64,000 nt of DNA from Alnus glutinosa. Taxonomy: Eukaryota; Streptophyta; Magnoliopsida; Fagales; Betulaceae. How positions within the stretch are numbered: the stretch's first letter is position 1; the number at the start of each line of letters is the position of its first letter. This document shows positions 13,230 through 25,881 of this stretch, piece by piece. The stretch lies in NCBI RefSeq assembly GCF_958979055.1, contig NC_084886.1, positions 48,377,654 through 48,441,653 of the forward strand, written 5' to 3'. The position numbers and the translations under genes are program-made. The notes beneath the pieces were generated by a model. It worked only from the letters and a program-made list of their open reading frames with translations. It ran no database searches and had not been told where the DNA came from.

Positions 13230-13610
13230 TTATTATTTTTTTTAAAAAAAAAAAAAATCTAAATTTTAAAAACTATTAATTTATGGTACCTATATTTCAA
13301 TTTTTTTTTAATTTTAATTATCTGTTAAAATTTTTCGTTAAATCTTATCAAAATGTTCAAAATACCCTTACTTTTTTTTAGGAAAATAAAATTGTTAGAA
13401 TTTAACGAAATTTACAAAAATACTTATACTTGAATCTTTTAAAATTTAATAATTTTTTTTTAAAAAAAACACAGGTATTCTAAAATTTTTGATAGGATTT
13501 AATGAAAAATTCTAACGGAGAGTAAAAATTTAAAAAAAAATAAAAAAATTGATACCTTAAATTGACACTTTTTAAAGTTAAGGTACTTTTTTCCAAAAAT
13601 AATGAAAGAG
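13230..13610. repeat. AT-rich inverted-repeat (MITE-like) sequence
   Basis: The left part (CTGTTAAAATTTTTCGTTAAATC, A/T tracts) and the right part (GATTTAATGAAAAATTCTAACGG) are inverted relatives of each other, so the region could fold back. Ends and target duplication are not clear, and the sequence is simple enough that chance similarity contributes. Confidence 0.35.
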
Positions 13611-15178
13611 CAACGATTATAACGTTTTTTTTCCCCTTGTAATTACTAACTAAAAGTGAAAATTTAAACTAAACTATAAGAAATGTATGGTTTGAGAATT
13701 CGTTTCTTTTAAAAAAAATGTGATTTGAACCAGTAAAGGATTACTGCATTTTTAAAACACAAGATTTTAAAAGTTAAACTGCAATTTTATCAAATATTAA
13801 ACTATATTTTAAAAAAATCATGTTTTAAAATCGTAATTTTTAAAACATGATTTTGAAATTACAAACCTAAACAGATCTTAAATAATTAAAAACACAAAAC
13901 AAATTATTTTAAAATATAAAATATTTTTATATATATATCCAACAAGAAAGCACTTCTAATTTATTTTTTTATTTTTTTTGTATCACATTCAAATACCTTT
14001 TCAAATCAAAATTATTATTAAACATATCTAAATTATTTTCACTCTCATTTATTATTTCACGTTAATTTCAATGATATCGATGTGGTCAAATTATTGTCAT
14101 TAGATTTAGAGATATGAAACGTTTACAAATCTTATACAATTTTAATAATTTTTTTTAAAATCAACCATTAGATATCTAAGACCCACATGTAAGAAGACAG
14201 ATCCAATAGTTAGTTTGAAAAAAAAAAAAATTGTTGGAGTTGTACAAAGATTGTATTAAGAGTCGTACAATAATAATTTCTCTTAAATTTAACTCCGAAC
14301 ATGTGTTTTGTATTCAAGTAAAAATGGAAGGATAAAAAGAAAGGAAGGGAGCCACTAGCATGAATAAAGTGTTTATCCAATAAAAGTTTATGTTTCATAT
14401 ATTAATATTAATGAAGATTACAAACAGTGAATAAAACCTTTAATCTTATGAGTTTATTAAATTGGTATTTATCGAGATGCAAATATTATTTTTTTTCTAT
14501 TAATTTATATTTGATTTATTTGGTGATATTTATAATAAATGTCTATAAGAAACTCAAAATAAAATATTCAACACAATGCAATAAATTTGCATATGTTCAA
14601 TCATATGTGTAACAAACCTGAATATTTTCAAAGTGATTTCATGTGAAGGCAAGAGATTTTTTTTTTTTTTTTTTCTTTTAAAGGGTAGATGAAATACCTC
14701 TTTTTCCCATAAACTTTTATATAGATGAAACCCCCCATAAGTCCCACTACAAGTGAGTAAAACCTTAAATTTTATTCTAAAATATATAAATTAAGAAAAA
14801 GAGTGATGTTATAAATCACATTACTAATCTGGTGTGATGCCCTTGTTGTAAGTTTTGTTTTGATAATTTGCAAAAAATTACACAACTCTTACGCCAGATT
14901 GCTCAAATGAATGAAGTGCTGGCAGCCCGTCACATAAATCTTTGAAGCATTGGGGCCTGGGGGCTTTGCATTGTCGACATTGACTAAATTGATTGTAGCA
15001 ATTCTGCTAGATTTTATGCTCAAATATTCAATGGAAAATGGATATGCTTCTCCAAATGCCTCTTGCTTGTGGGAAGTTTATTGTCTCTCATTCAAACCAT
15101 TATTTCCTTTCTATATCTTACATTGTCTAATTGTTGTATGATGTTTGATACTCCTAAGTTCAAAAGCAGTGATACACA

Positions 15179-15252
15179 GGGGACGGGAAACCGTCTCTTG
15201 GCACCCACTTTTTATTAAAAAAGTGGGTGTTGAGGGACGATTTTCCGTCCCC
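15179..15252. repeat. 74 bp hairpin with GC-rich arms (MITE-like)
   Basis: The left arm starts GGGGACGGGAAACCGTCTCT and the right arm ends GACGATTTTCCGTCCCC. Both run to a shared CACCCACTTTTT / AAAAAGTGGGTG stem around a short AT loop. About 29 of 35 positions pair. Probably a tiny non-autonomous DNA transposon; a small-RNA precursor is the alternative. Confidence 0.6.
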
Positions 15253-16177
15253 ACAAACCATTTTTTTTAAGTTCAGTATCTATTCTGATGTGCCTTTGAA
15301 TGTCGAATCAAGTTGGTGTTTGAAAAAGAGAAGTAAATATCGATGACGAAACAATATCATATTGCTTTAGCCTTTTTAATTTTGTTTATAGCATTATATG
15401 TCACTAGGATGATGCAGTGAAATTTTTATGTTGTAATGTTGGATAAGCACTACAAAGTGTTATTGGATGTCATTACAGTAAAGCTCCTTTATAAGAAATT
15501 AATGCAGGGTTGTTGATCTTCTTGTTATTTTCTTCATCACCAAATTGGAGATATTTCTGCTTACTGAATTTTAAATGTGATATTGTGTTAATTTGGTGCA
15601 GAAAATTTTGAAATTGAATTGTCATTTTCCAGCAGGTATAAATGACTCAATTGAAAATAGCATTAAATTTTGGGTCAATTGTCCAGCTTTTTAGTATAAA
15701 TTCTAAATTGTTGATAGGAGACTTTGGAGTTTTTTTCTAGCAAAAGCACATAAAAATCTCAGAGAAATTGTTTTTTATATTTTAAAGGGAGACCCAGCTC
15801 TCCCCTACTTCAGACATACATACACAACAGAAGATGCTTGTTTCATTGAAACAATTTGTTTGGAACATAGAAAAGTGAAATGTTCACCAGGCACAATGAT
15901 GTGTTGACACTTCAAAACCCTTCATTAAAAACTACAAGAAAAAATAAAAAAATAAAAAAAGAAGAAGAAGAAGAAGAAAAGAACAAAAAGAGATTTTGTT
16001 TTGACTTAGTTTCATTGTTTGAAACACAGGAAGATACAGCACCACAAATATATATTACTTCATAGAGCAGACTTTACCAAAACCTTAGCAACATCTGAAG
16101 ATTATATAAGAATTTATTCAGGAATTTGGAAACCCTGTAAGCTTCAGAGATCTGGCTCTACCCGCGAGAGCAATATG

Positions 16178-16222
16178 TTTTTTTTTTTTTTTTTTTTTTT
16201 TTTGGGGGGGGGGGGGGGGGGG
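16178..16222. repeat. Poly(T)26-poly(G)19 tract
   Basis: An uninterrupted run of 26 T is followed directly by 19 G. Such a tract is prone to slippage and to assembly or sequencing error. It can also form a G-quadruplex on the + strand. Confidence 0.9.
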
Positions 16223-16540
16223 ATAAATAGTGCCTGCTGGATTATGAAGAAATGAAGTATTAATATATAATCACATACATATAAATTAACAATTAAGACC
16301 AAACTACTTACTTCATTGGAACCATGAGGAGTAAAAATTTCACATAAAAATCCGATATTTAAAAGTTTAAATACAAGTACAACAACCCCAAGTTTCAAGA
16401 CTTCAGATAAACCAGTAAAAATCCAATGTTAGAAAACAAGCTCAATTATGGCGTCACGTGATTGAAACCTGCAAAAACCAAACTTTCAAGTAAGATTCCA
16501 ATGCAAGAATCTGAAGTAGTACAAAGTAGAAGTAACAAGA

Positions 16541-17455
16541 AGCAAACAAATTGTCCTATATGCCCATGATGTTTCCATATCATAATCAACATGATAAACC
16601 TCAAAAACCATATCTTTCACCAAAGGAGAAAAGAAAAAAAAACACTACCCCATTTCTCTGCTACTTATTTTCAGTACCAATTACAGTACTAAATTCGGAG
16701 AAGAATATCACTTGAAATAACATGTAAGGACACCTTAGGCAATAGCAACAATAGAATATCAACTTTGCAGGAAATGCTAAAAAATCAAATACTTACAAGA
16801 AGTCCATGAAATCTCCTTCAATAGGACTTGATGACTGTGAATTTCTGAGGGTCTGAAACAAATACTCCGTGTGATTAACATTGCATTCAAAGTAGCCTTA
16901 CATCCCGTTCTGATTAGTTAACATCGTCATACAAATGAAACGCCATAATTCCTATACATATTAAGCTTTAACATCTTTCCAAAAGATGTGTACAACAGCA
17001 ATTCCCAAGCAGAAATAAAAGCATTTGAAGAATATCAAAAAGGGCTTCAAGAGAAACAAAAAAACTGCAGCAGTTTCAGAAACCAAAAGCAAACAAACTG
17101 TCCTATACACCCATGACCCATCAATCCAACATGTGCAGATCAATTGAAAAAACCAGAGCACTTTTGTTCTGTATATTCTCCAGCTTCATTCAGATCCAAG
17201 ATTCACTATTCACTAACATATATGTTCACAAAAACACAAACAGCTTTTAGATTTCAACACATCAGCACCAAATTCGAGCAAAAATATCACCTGAAATAAC
17301 ATGTAAGTACACCTTAAGTAATAGCAACAATAGAATATCAACTTTACAGGAAATGCTAAAAACCCAAATACTTACGACAAGTATATAAAATCTCCTTCAA
17401 ATGGACGTGATGATTGTGAATTCCCGAAGGTCTGAAACAAATACTTTGTATGATT
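16541..17455. repeat. Diverged duplication of the FRS 3' region
   Basis: 16541-16876 and 17091-17455 are clearly related. Both have the AAGCAAACAAAYTGTCCTATA start, the block AGCAACAATAGAATATCAACTTT, the 60-base last coding exon, and the intron start after it. Offset is roughly 550-580 bases. The downstream copy belongs to the truncated FRS remnant. Confidence 0.8.
16793..16916 (-). pseudogene. Truncated second copy of the FRS gene
   Basis: Read on minus, 16852-16793 would encode TLRNSQSSSPIEGDFMDFL then a stop, matching the last exon of the neighbouring FRS gene. Just upstream, 16916-16883 matches the part of the FAR1 zinc-finger region that encodes IRTGCKATLNA (19286-19253). Everything between these two parts is missing. 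So a tandem FRS copy lost nearly its whole body, leaving a fused remnant. Not expected to make a protein. Confidence 0.7.
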
Positions 17456-19799
17456 AACATATAGGAAATAAAATTATTCGTCAACATGTACGAATCAAAT
17501 ATACATCTATGAACTACACACCTCCACCGCCATACAATCAATGGCTCCATTACTGATCATAGATACACTTGAGAGAGATTTTGCACTTGGGAGTGATTGG
17601 GAATGTGGACTTTGTTCACAGCTTTGACCACTTAATTTCTTAGTTAGCATATCAACATGATTTTGCACTTCCGTGCAATGGTCCACGTTTGGTGCTGCGA
17701 TTGCGGCTAACTTCAACATATTTTTGCTCAATTCAACATATCGATCTACAATAGGGTTGCCACTCAAGGGAGCATAACTACTTTTGATTAATTTATATGG
17801 CCGCTTCAAATCCTTCCTCCAACGGTTTAGAAAATATTTTTCGGGCAACAATTCCACATCTTCAAGTTTAGTCAGTACAGATATGACATGTTTGCACAAA
17901 ATTCCTCTTGATTCAAACAAACAACAACTGCAGTTCACTTCACATGAAGGGTCATTATAGTAAACAGTAAAGCGTACTTTTTTTATGTAGGAATCATTAA
18001 TTTTTACCCGTTCAATCACCTGATAGGTACTAATTCCACCTTCACTTTTTAAAAGAGTGCAACCACAATACATAACCTCTAAAATCTCCTTTTGAACTTC
18101 TTTGAACTTTGCATGGGTGTAAATTTTTTGAAATTGTTTCTCAAGGGGAAACCTGCTTACACATGAAATCGTGGTATGAAAAGAATCGAAATCAGCAACA
18201 TTCTCAATCTCAACCTTCCTACGCAAAGCGTTATCGTATTGATCCACAAATTCTTTCAATGAGGTGGACGAGTGCACATAACCATAAAAAAATGCATTCA
18301 TACTCTCACTACGTTGTGTGGCAGTCATGCTGGCCCAAAATACACCATTCAAATATGCCGGTACCCAGAAAGTCCGCTCACTATATAAATCACGTAGCCA
18401 TGCATTATCCTCCAGATTATAACACTCAAGTAAATTCTGCCAACTTGCATCAAACTCGTCACATGTCTGAGAATTATACACACAATTTCGTATGGCACTC
18501 ATAATGGCATTGTACTGTGAATGTGATCCAAATTTTTTTGAAATTTTTTTCAGTACGTGCCATAAACAAAATCTATGTCGGGCATTCGGAAAAACCTTAT
18601 TAATTGCATTTTTCATAGCCCTATCTTGATCTGTAATAATTGCCCTTGGCGCACGGCCCTTCATGCATTTCAACCATGCCTTAAACAACTAAACAAATGT
18701 CGTTGTATCTTCGCTTGAAATTAATGCCAATCCTAAAAGAATTGATTGACCATGATGATTTACTCCCACAAAATGGGCAAATGGCATTTCGTATTTGTTG
18801 GTCAAGTATGTTGTGTCAAATGCAACGACATCCCCGAAATCTTCATATGATGCCCTACTTCGTGCATCAACCCAAAACACATTTTTCAATTTACACTGAT
18901 TATCCATGTCCATATCAAAATAGAAATCATCATTCACTTTCCGCATTCTATCGAAGTAGTCACGAAGTGCTGCAGCACCTCCTGTGCCAAGGCGAAGATG
19001 TCTTGAACTCGCAATATAATTGTGACAATCTTTCTCTCCAAATGTAAGATTCTCATATTCCCCCACTTCAACGACTAACGAGTTATAAATCTTATTCATA
19101 CGTATTCCAGCTCTATCATCTATCTCAAGCTTTCTCTTCATACAAGGATTTAAATTCTTGTGGCATCTAAAATATCTCGCTTTGCCTGGGCTTAAATCAT
19201 GATTATGGCCAATATTTACATTAGTCACATACCACTTTGTATCTACTAACTTTGCATTCAAAGTAGCTTTACACCCCGTTCTGATTGTTTTACTAGGCTT
19301 GCAAAAGCTATTTGAGTTGGATGGTCTACTGCCTTGACAAGCACATGCTAGAGTGATGTAATGTACATCTCCATTTTCATACTTTTTTTTCTTCTTCTGT
19401 ACCACACCAAAACCCTTTTGCTTTGCATAATTTCTATAATATTCATGAATTTCCTCTATGGAGCCAAATAGCATCCCTTCCTTAGGTTCCTTAACATTTT
19501 TATCTTCGTCTATGAGCTTGAGCCTGGTACGACAATTGCCCACACTATCTTGCAACTGTTCATTAGCTACAATTTCATTTCCATCTATATTAAGACAAAT
19601 AAAACATAGTGTAAAAAACCCAACTATGAATAATAACATTTACTCTAAGATATGTTACAAAAATTAAAAGTAAGAATGAAATGCCCAACATACCATTTTG
19701 AGGGTCCATTTCGATGGGCACAACCTCGTCAAGTTGTTCATGTGTCAACGAATAATCAACTTCGCATTGTGAAATCAAGGTAGTTTGTGACAAGTCCAT
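17372..19799 (-). pseudogene. FAR1-related sequence (FRS) gene interrupted by one TAG
   Basis: Exons on minus 19799-19694, 19584-17522 and 17431-17372 total 743 codons, in frame throughout except for a TAG at 18691-18689 (codon 334). The FAR1 zinc finger lies around residues 80-166 (Cys near 116-118 and 140, His 162 and 164). The MULE transposase-like core has VVAFDTTY (Asp292) and IITDQD (Asp354). A SWIM finger of CxC...CxH type (CSCC, CKH) follows. The stop falls where relatives read TFVWLFKAWL, so TGG became TAG. The family arose from Mutator transposases and gives transcription factors in phytochrome A signalling. Because the rest is open and well conserved, the mutation must be recent, a sequencing error, or tolerated by readthrough. 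A 333-residue product would keep the DNA-binding domain. Confidence 0.85.
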
Positions 19800-21192
19800 C
19801 TAAAAGTTATTCCACAAAAAGATCAATGCATGGCTTTTGTAATCATAACAACGATTGTGAATTAATATCTCATATAATTCTTCATGTTTATTTTGTTCAA
19901 AGTTGAAATGATAGATAATCGTTCTCAAAGAATCACAGTGTCTAAAAAGAAGGGTTTACACAACCATTGTTGTGATCGGAAGGTTATTAATGCACATAAA
20001 AATATCATTGAAAAGAAAAAAGGGAGCATCGCAAAGTTCAAATCCATAATGCATATGTTCATACACGCCATGGACTCCTCTTTTTACTAACACAGCTATA
20101 CAAGCAAACATTTTATTAATCGACTTTAGCATATCTCACCCTATTTTCCAATATATTCCATCACATTTGCATATATGCTCAGACCTTCTCATCTTCATTT
20201 TCAACTAACCCTTTACTATGAACCATTAACGAAACTATATTTCTTGCATAACACAGGAGTTGTTAGAGATGATTATAAATACATACATTCCATAAACATG
20301 CATTATTATATACGGATAAAAATGCTAAGTGTCTTGAACTTTCCAAAGCAACACACAAAACAGCTCTAATCTCTCTCTCAATAACAAAGCAACAAAAACC
20401 CGTTATAAATCAACAAAAACCCCAACCTCAGAACCCAAAATAGCAGACACAGAAAGCAAACCAAAAAAATTCAAATAGCTGTTATATATATGGGTTTTTT
20501 AGTTGAGTCACTATATATAGTCATTCGCCAAAACAAATAAATAACATGTCATTCGTTTCAGACATTTTGTCGAACACCCGGCGAGCATCTTCAAGAACCA
20601 AAAAAGGACAACAAAAAATTATCACAACAAAAACAAGCAGTGATCGGCCGTAGAGAGAGAGAGAGAGAAAAAAAAAAAACGCAACAAAAACAAGCAGTGG
20701 CCGACCGTAGAGAGAGAGAGAGAGAGAGAATACGGTGGTCGGCGGTCTGGTCAGCGGTGGGAGGCAAACTGCGGTGGGCGGTGCTCCGATGGGTGGCGGG
20801 GGGATGGCTATCGGTGGTGGGGTGAGGGAGGAGGGAAAAAATAGGGGGAAAGTTTTGTTGAAGAAAAAGTTTTTGAAAATTTTGGGGAAATGGTGTGTTT
20901 AACGCTGGTAGCTTGTTTTTGAATTTTTTATTTTTTATTTTCTTTTTCTTTTTCTTTTAATAAAAAAAAAAAGGAATAAAAATTTGTCCACGTGGGACAA
21001 GAGCTGGACTCTTGACACACGTATAGAACAACTCCCCCTGAATCACCTAGTGCGCAAGCTAGCAGAAACCCCCCGAATTCTCCAGAAAAGGCAGAACCAG
21101 AAAAATATAAACGTTAATAACCGTACGCAAGAAAAGGAAAAAAGGCAAAAGGTAGAGGTAGAAGAAAGAGGAAGGAAAGGAAAGGGAAGGAA
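19800..21192. other. Spacer between the FRS and zinc-ribbon genes
   Basis: Two divergent promoters are expected here. A 57-base-spaced direct repeat (ACAAAAACAAGCAGTGRYCG followed by GA runs) lies at 20624-20730. CACGTG (G-box) occurs at 20990-20995. No further gene is seen. Confidence 0.5.
20624..20730. repeat. Direct repeat with GA microsatellites
   Basis: Two copies, about 57 bases apart, of AACAAAAACAAGCAG followed by TGATCGGCCGTAGAGAG and TGGCCGACCGTAGAGAG respectively. Each ends in a GA run. Confidence 0.75.
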
Positions 21193-21522
21193 ATGTTCTT
21201 CTTCTTTGCAGGAGGAGTAGAGCAACAGGTCAGGCAGGTGTTGAAATATGGTGCGGGCAGGTGCATAGCGTGCCGGTCGCCAGCCGATCTGGTTGAGTAC
21301 GAGAAGGTCCTGAAGATATTCTTCGTTCCGGTGTGGCGGTGGCCGGGGAAGGAGCCCGTGATGTACTGCAACAACTGCAAACTCTTCTTACCTCGGTCCT
21401 ACTCTCTGCCGCCGCCACAGACAGCCGAGTCGGCCGTCTCGGACGTCTCGCGATGCCGGTTCTGTGACCGGGCGGTGGAGCCTGATTTCAGCTTCTGCCC
21501 CTTTTGTGGTTCTGCTCTGTGA
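21193..21522 (+). CDS. Small plant zinc-ribbon protein
   Basis: Single exon, 109 residues, ATG at 21193. Four CxxC pairs are visible: C24/C27, C59/C62, C88/C91 and C102/C105, consistent with two zinc ribbons. The N-terminus (FFFFAGGVEQQV) and the block VLKIFFVPVWRWPGKEPVMYCNNC match an uncharacterised plant family that I recognise only as zinc-ribbon proteins. Function unknown; no signal peptide or obvious catalytic site. It is intronless and GC-richer than its surroundings. Confidence 0.85.
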   Translation: MFFFFAGGVEQQVRQVLKYGAGRCIACRSPADLVEYEKVLKIFFVPVWRWPGKEPVMYCNNCKLFLPRSYSLPPPQTAESAVSDVSRCRFCDRAVEPDFSFCPFCGSAL

Positions 21523-22438
21523 CTCTGAGCAGCCTTTCTTTTTTTTGGTGTGGGATTTTTGTAATTTCGTGAAATGGGGTTGTAAAAATTATGATCTTTT
21601 GTTAATGGTTGTATTAATCTCTTTACTGTAGGGTGATTTCAAAGAGGAAGTAATTGGTGGCGAACTTTTTTCTGTAATTTCGTGAGATGGGTTTGTTTTT
21701 CTCTGCTGCAACTAGAATAAGAGGCAAGTTCAATACCCATTTGGATACCAAATTAGATTCTTTTGAGTGTGATTGGGATTGTGTGAGCTTGGATGGTTCT
21801 GGTTCTTAATGATCAAGTTGCACTATTTGATAATGGCACCCATGTTACAATCTGCTGGATAATCGGCCGCAATTCCCTGTTATTGCGCCTTGGTGGCATA
21901 GAAATTGAGTTTGATTGATCGCCGCTTGATGCGTCACTTGTATCTTTTTCGACAGAACTCTATTGAAAGTTTATATTACGGGCTATGGGAGATCAGAGAT
22001 CTTGGTTTTCAATTTGCTCAATGCAAATGCAGTGTAAAAGAACCAAAATTTCATATTAGAAAAGGTAAGAGACTAACACTAGCGTCTAAGACTAGAAAAT
22101 AATCTTCATCACTCTGTCAGGCGTCAAGTGGTGAAGTATTCTAGGAGACTGAATTTAAGAGAGGAAAAAAAAATGGATTTGACTGTACACAGAGACAATA
22201 AAATTAGTGTACAGTTTCTTTTAGTTTACAGGGGTTTGTATGCAAGGACCGTTTGTTCTCTGCCTCAGATCATTAACAATTTCCGGCAAGGGGATTTATT
22301 TGAGAGAGCCAAGGTATGGGAAACTGCACACCATCGTTGACTATCCAGTGCTCTCGTTTGAGATTCTCCGCACTGAGATCCATTAAACGTGCAAGTTGTT
22401 CGGAGGAGCATCTACAGAATCCATCATCCAATGTGATT
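21523..22438. other. Spacer between convergent zinc-ribbon and CAO genes
   Basis: 3' regions of the two convergent genes. Short open frames here have no recognisable protein. Minus-strand 22438-22273 is the region just after the CAO stop. Confidence 0.5.
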
Positions 22439-25400
22439 CTACATTGGTTTGCTGAATGGTAGTTTAGCTCCTTGCTCCACAGCATCTCTCCATAGCCTAT
22501 ACCTTACACCAAGCTTGTCATAGGATACCGGCCAATTCCAGACGTTTGCGCCGTTGATCATGCGCTCTTGCTGGCCAAGTACAAGCCGGAGATCCTCGTT
22601 CAAGACCTGTGTCAATTCACCATCAAGAATGTTTGGATAGTAACGTCAGTAAGGAGTATAGCTGGGCAAGAAATTGGCATTTGTTTCTTCCTCCACAAGA
22701 AAATAGCTAGATCATTCTGCAACAGGCTATACTAACAAAGTTGAGAAAGGAATAAGTGAATTCTCTTTACCTGTTCTGCGAAATGCCTCCACAGATATTG
22801 CATGAAAGGAATGTGCTTAAGCAGGGGAGCAAAATCCAATGACATTCTGTATAATAACCTCGTTTTCTGCCTCGATGAAGGTAAGCACACGTGAAGTTGG
22901 TGAAGGTGTGTCGGACACTGCTGGGTACTCTGTCCGCCCAGTTTTCCGGGTTTTGAGATCCCTATGGTTGATAGCACCATACAAGGTGGCCGGAATTCCA
23001 TATCTATTGGATAAGGGTCCCAATATCCTTGGAGGCCGGATTCAGGTGTCAAAAATTTCACCAAGCTGAAAAGAACAGAATATTCGAATTGCTAAGAGAG
23101 TTTTGACTGGAATTGCATGAAAGGAATTAATGAGTTCCCCTAAAAGGGAACAAAGTAGCATTTCAATTGTTGGTGAGATATAGACTTGATGCTTAAACTG
23201 GGGTTGATCAGTTTATCTGGATACCACAGGAAAATGAGGTCATTTCATTTTTGTTTAACATAGCAATTTTAAAAGTTTGGGTAATCTTGAGAATGATTAC
23301 AGGGATCATTCTCCTGAGTTTGCTTTTCAGTTTTTTATCATCTTGGGAAAAATCGTAACATTAGTAATAAGAGCAACTAACCTGGGAACGCTCCATCCCT
23401 TGGCAAAGGTGGAAGTGTGAGTAAAAGGGGCATGTGCAAGATCCAAGAGATTATCTAAAAGTAGCCCATGTTCCACTGGAAGTTCCATAACAATCTGGCA
23501 AATGGAAGGACATAAAAGAGATTGAGATGACCCGTGTTCTTTCATAGAATCATCTAAAGTATAATTCACATGCTTCATGCATTCACATTAATTATAAGTA
23601 TATGAATGTCTGTAGCCATACCTCAGCATGGACTTGGAATCCAGGAGGTGGTTGTAAAGAAGGAAGGGTGGCTGTTGGAGGGTCATTGCCAGGCCAAATC
23701 CAGATCATCCCATCTTGCTCAAAGCATGGCAATGACTTTATCTTCACATCAAGTAATCGCGTTGACGGCATTTTCTCACATTTTCCATCTGTTGAGTACT
23801 CCCATCCTGACATTCATCCATAACAGATTTTCACATAGGTTTTCATTGTTGTAGCAGTTTACTATTAAATTTTCATGTATGACCCATATATTATCGGACC
23901 ATATAAACTTTAGTTATTTCCCTGATTCTTACTAACCATGGTATGGGCATTGGATGCGACCCTCATTTATTGAACCAAGGTGAAGAGGGCATGCTCTATG
24001 TGCACAGGTGTTCTGGACACATCCAGGTTTCCCATCTTTTCCGCGAAAGACAACCCAAGGTTTCTCAAAACAATCAATTGGCATCTGAAACAGAAAAGTG
24101 ATAAGGAATTCATAAGATGATTCACAGAATAATTGTAAGAAAACAGAGATGATTTACACCATTAAAGCATGCTGCATATGGAAGTGACGATATAACTGGC
24201 ACCGTGACAAAAATGTAATGCCACTCTAGTACTCTTATTTATTCTTATGCTCACATAAGTAATCAATACATAAAGAATGAATCACAAACTTTTCAAGTTA
24301 TAGCTTACCATGGTATCATCCTTCAGATCATTGGAGAAAGCAACAGGATACCAGAAATTCTTTAAGTGGGGATGGTACGGTTGAACAGGACCTGACACGT
24401 CCAAGCTCTTACGTGGCAACCTTCTCTGGACGACATCAAGAGTTTGTGTGGAAGTACTGGGAGATGGGGATGTTTGGTTTGATACTGTTGCACTTCTGTC
24501 TTGTAACAGCCTATCATTCACCAATGCTTCCATGTAAGCTAGCTTATCTAAAGCAGTGGCAACCCTTACTTCAGACATGTGAACCTGTTATTATTCATGG
24601 GTCAGATAATCAGTTGCATGGTCTAGAATGAAGGGTATGTTTAAATGGAAATGTGAAATGATTTGCAATCTAATGATTTGTACGTCATTGATGGTATGTA
24701 CCCTGAAGACATGATAGAAAAATAAATAAACAATTACAATTATCAAGTCAGAATTCATTCTCTCTTTAACTAATAATTTCAACACCTGTTTGTGAGCTTG
24801 TGATAAGTCTTCTTGCAACTCCGCAAGCTCCTTCTTCATTGTGCCAATGGACTTGTAATCACGGGCTAGAGGATTTAGAACTTCTACAACCTACAGGCCA
24901 TTTTCTAAAAATGAGAATTGCCTCAATAAGACAAAAATTAACTTAAAAAATAAATAAAAAAAAAAAAAAAGAAAAGAAAGAAACCCCTCAACAGAACCAA
25001 ACTCCAAATTAAGGATCATATTCAGCAATCCCATTAAGGCATGATTTGCATGGACTCTAAGCTAGTGAAATCAAGAAGAATGAAGAGGTGTCAAAAGAAC
25101 CTTTTCATGAAGGAGCATGATTGTGAGCACATCTTGTCGAGCCCTCCAGTCACAGTACTGAATATCGTATCTGGCCACTTCCAGAGCTTGGTTCACATCT
25201 AAGAACTTCCCTTTGCACTGGGGGACTCTAGACCTCGGATCCTCCACATCGAACAGAGGTCCCCAGGCACTCTTCTTATCTACCTCTCCTTCCTCTCTAA
25301 ATACAGCAATAACCCTAAATCCTCCTTTGACGCCCTGAAATTCAACCAAGCCCACAACAATCTGAGTTAAACATGATCTAATCTAAGAATCAGCTAATAA

Positions 25401-25881
25401 ATAAGTAGACTTTTCCGATAAAATTAAGCAGATAAACCTATTAAAAATCATATCTTTTGGTTATTGGGAATCAGAAATAAGGCACAACTGAAATAACTAA
25501 TCGACCAGTCAAACCAAGCCTCTAGATTCAGCAGGTGCCCCGTGCCCATCTAAACTTAAAACAGAAACCTACAGTCTACAGAGACTCGTGTATTCAGGGA
25601 TCAACCAACTTTCCCATACATTTTAGCGGGTGCCCATCTTCTTCTTTTTTTTCAGATAAACCCATGAAAGATCATAGTATAAGCTACAATTCAACTAACA
25701 TGTTGTTCCAGTTCTTTTTACCATATACCCAGTAACCCAGATCAACCCAGAAGGAAAAAAAAGTAAAAAAGAAGAAGAAGAAGAAGAAGAAGAAATTCAG
25801 TACCTTCTTGATGTTGAACTTAGATGATCTACCAAGAGAGATTGGCAATGAAAGAGCTGAAGCAGTAGCTACGGTGTTCAT
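22439..25881 (-). CDS. CAO: Chlorophyllide a oxygenase (chlorophyll b synthase)
   Basis: Nine minus-strand exons join in frame: 25881-25804, 25334-25101, 24890-24786, 24584-24309, 24084-23937, 23806-23622, 23494-23382, 23065-22771 and 22606-22439. The protein has 533 residues (Arabidopsis 536). CAO oxidises the C7 methyl group of chlorophyllide a to formyl, giving chlorophyllide b, in chloroplast membranes. The Rieske 2Fe-2S site is C258-x-H260 and C277-xx-H280; the mononuclear iron site is N357, D360, H363, H368 in the [13 protein letters not shown] block. The N-terminus ([15 protein letters not shown]) is transit-peptide-like. The A domain (VIAVF to [13 protein letters not shown]) is present; in the family it controls chlorophyll b-dependent degradation. 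Nothing appears broken. The promoter side carries two G-boxes. Confidence 0.97.

Larger units (their letters stand above)
12984..16530. other. Intergenic region with repeats
   Basis: Begins with the presumed TLC promoter (to about 13200), then AT-rich foldback-like DNA (13230-13610), a 74 bp hairpin at 15179-15252, T/A tracts, and a T26-G19 tract at 16178-16222. No reading frame resembles a known gene. Confidence 0.5.

Noticed and set aside
18109-18504. Plus-strand frame of 131 codons
   Set aside because: Antisense shadow of the FRS coding sequence.
22839-23069. Plus-strand frames over CAO exon 8
   Set aside because: Shadow frames; the minus-strand CAO exon explains the openness.
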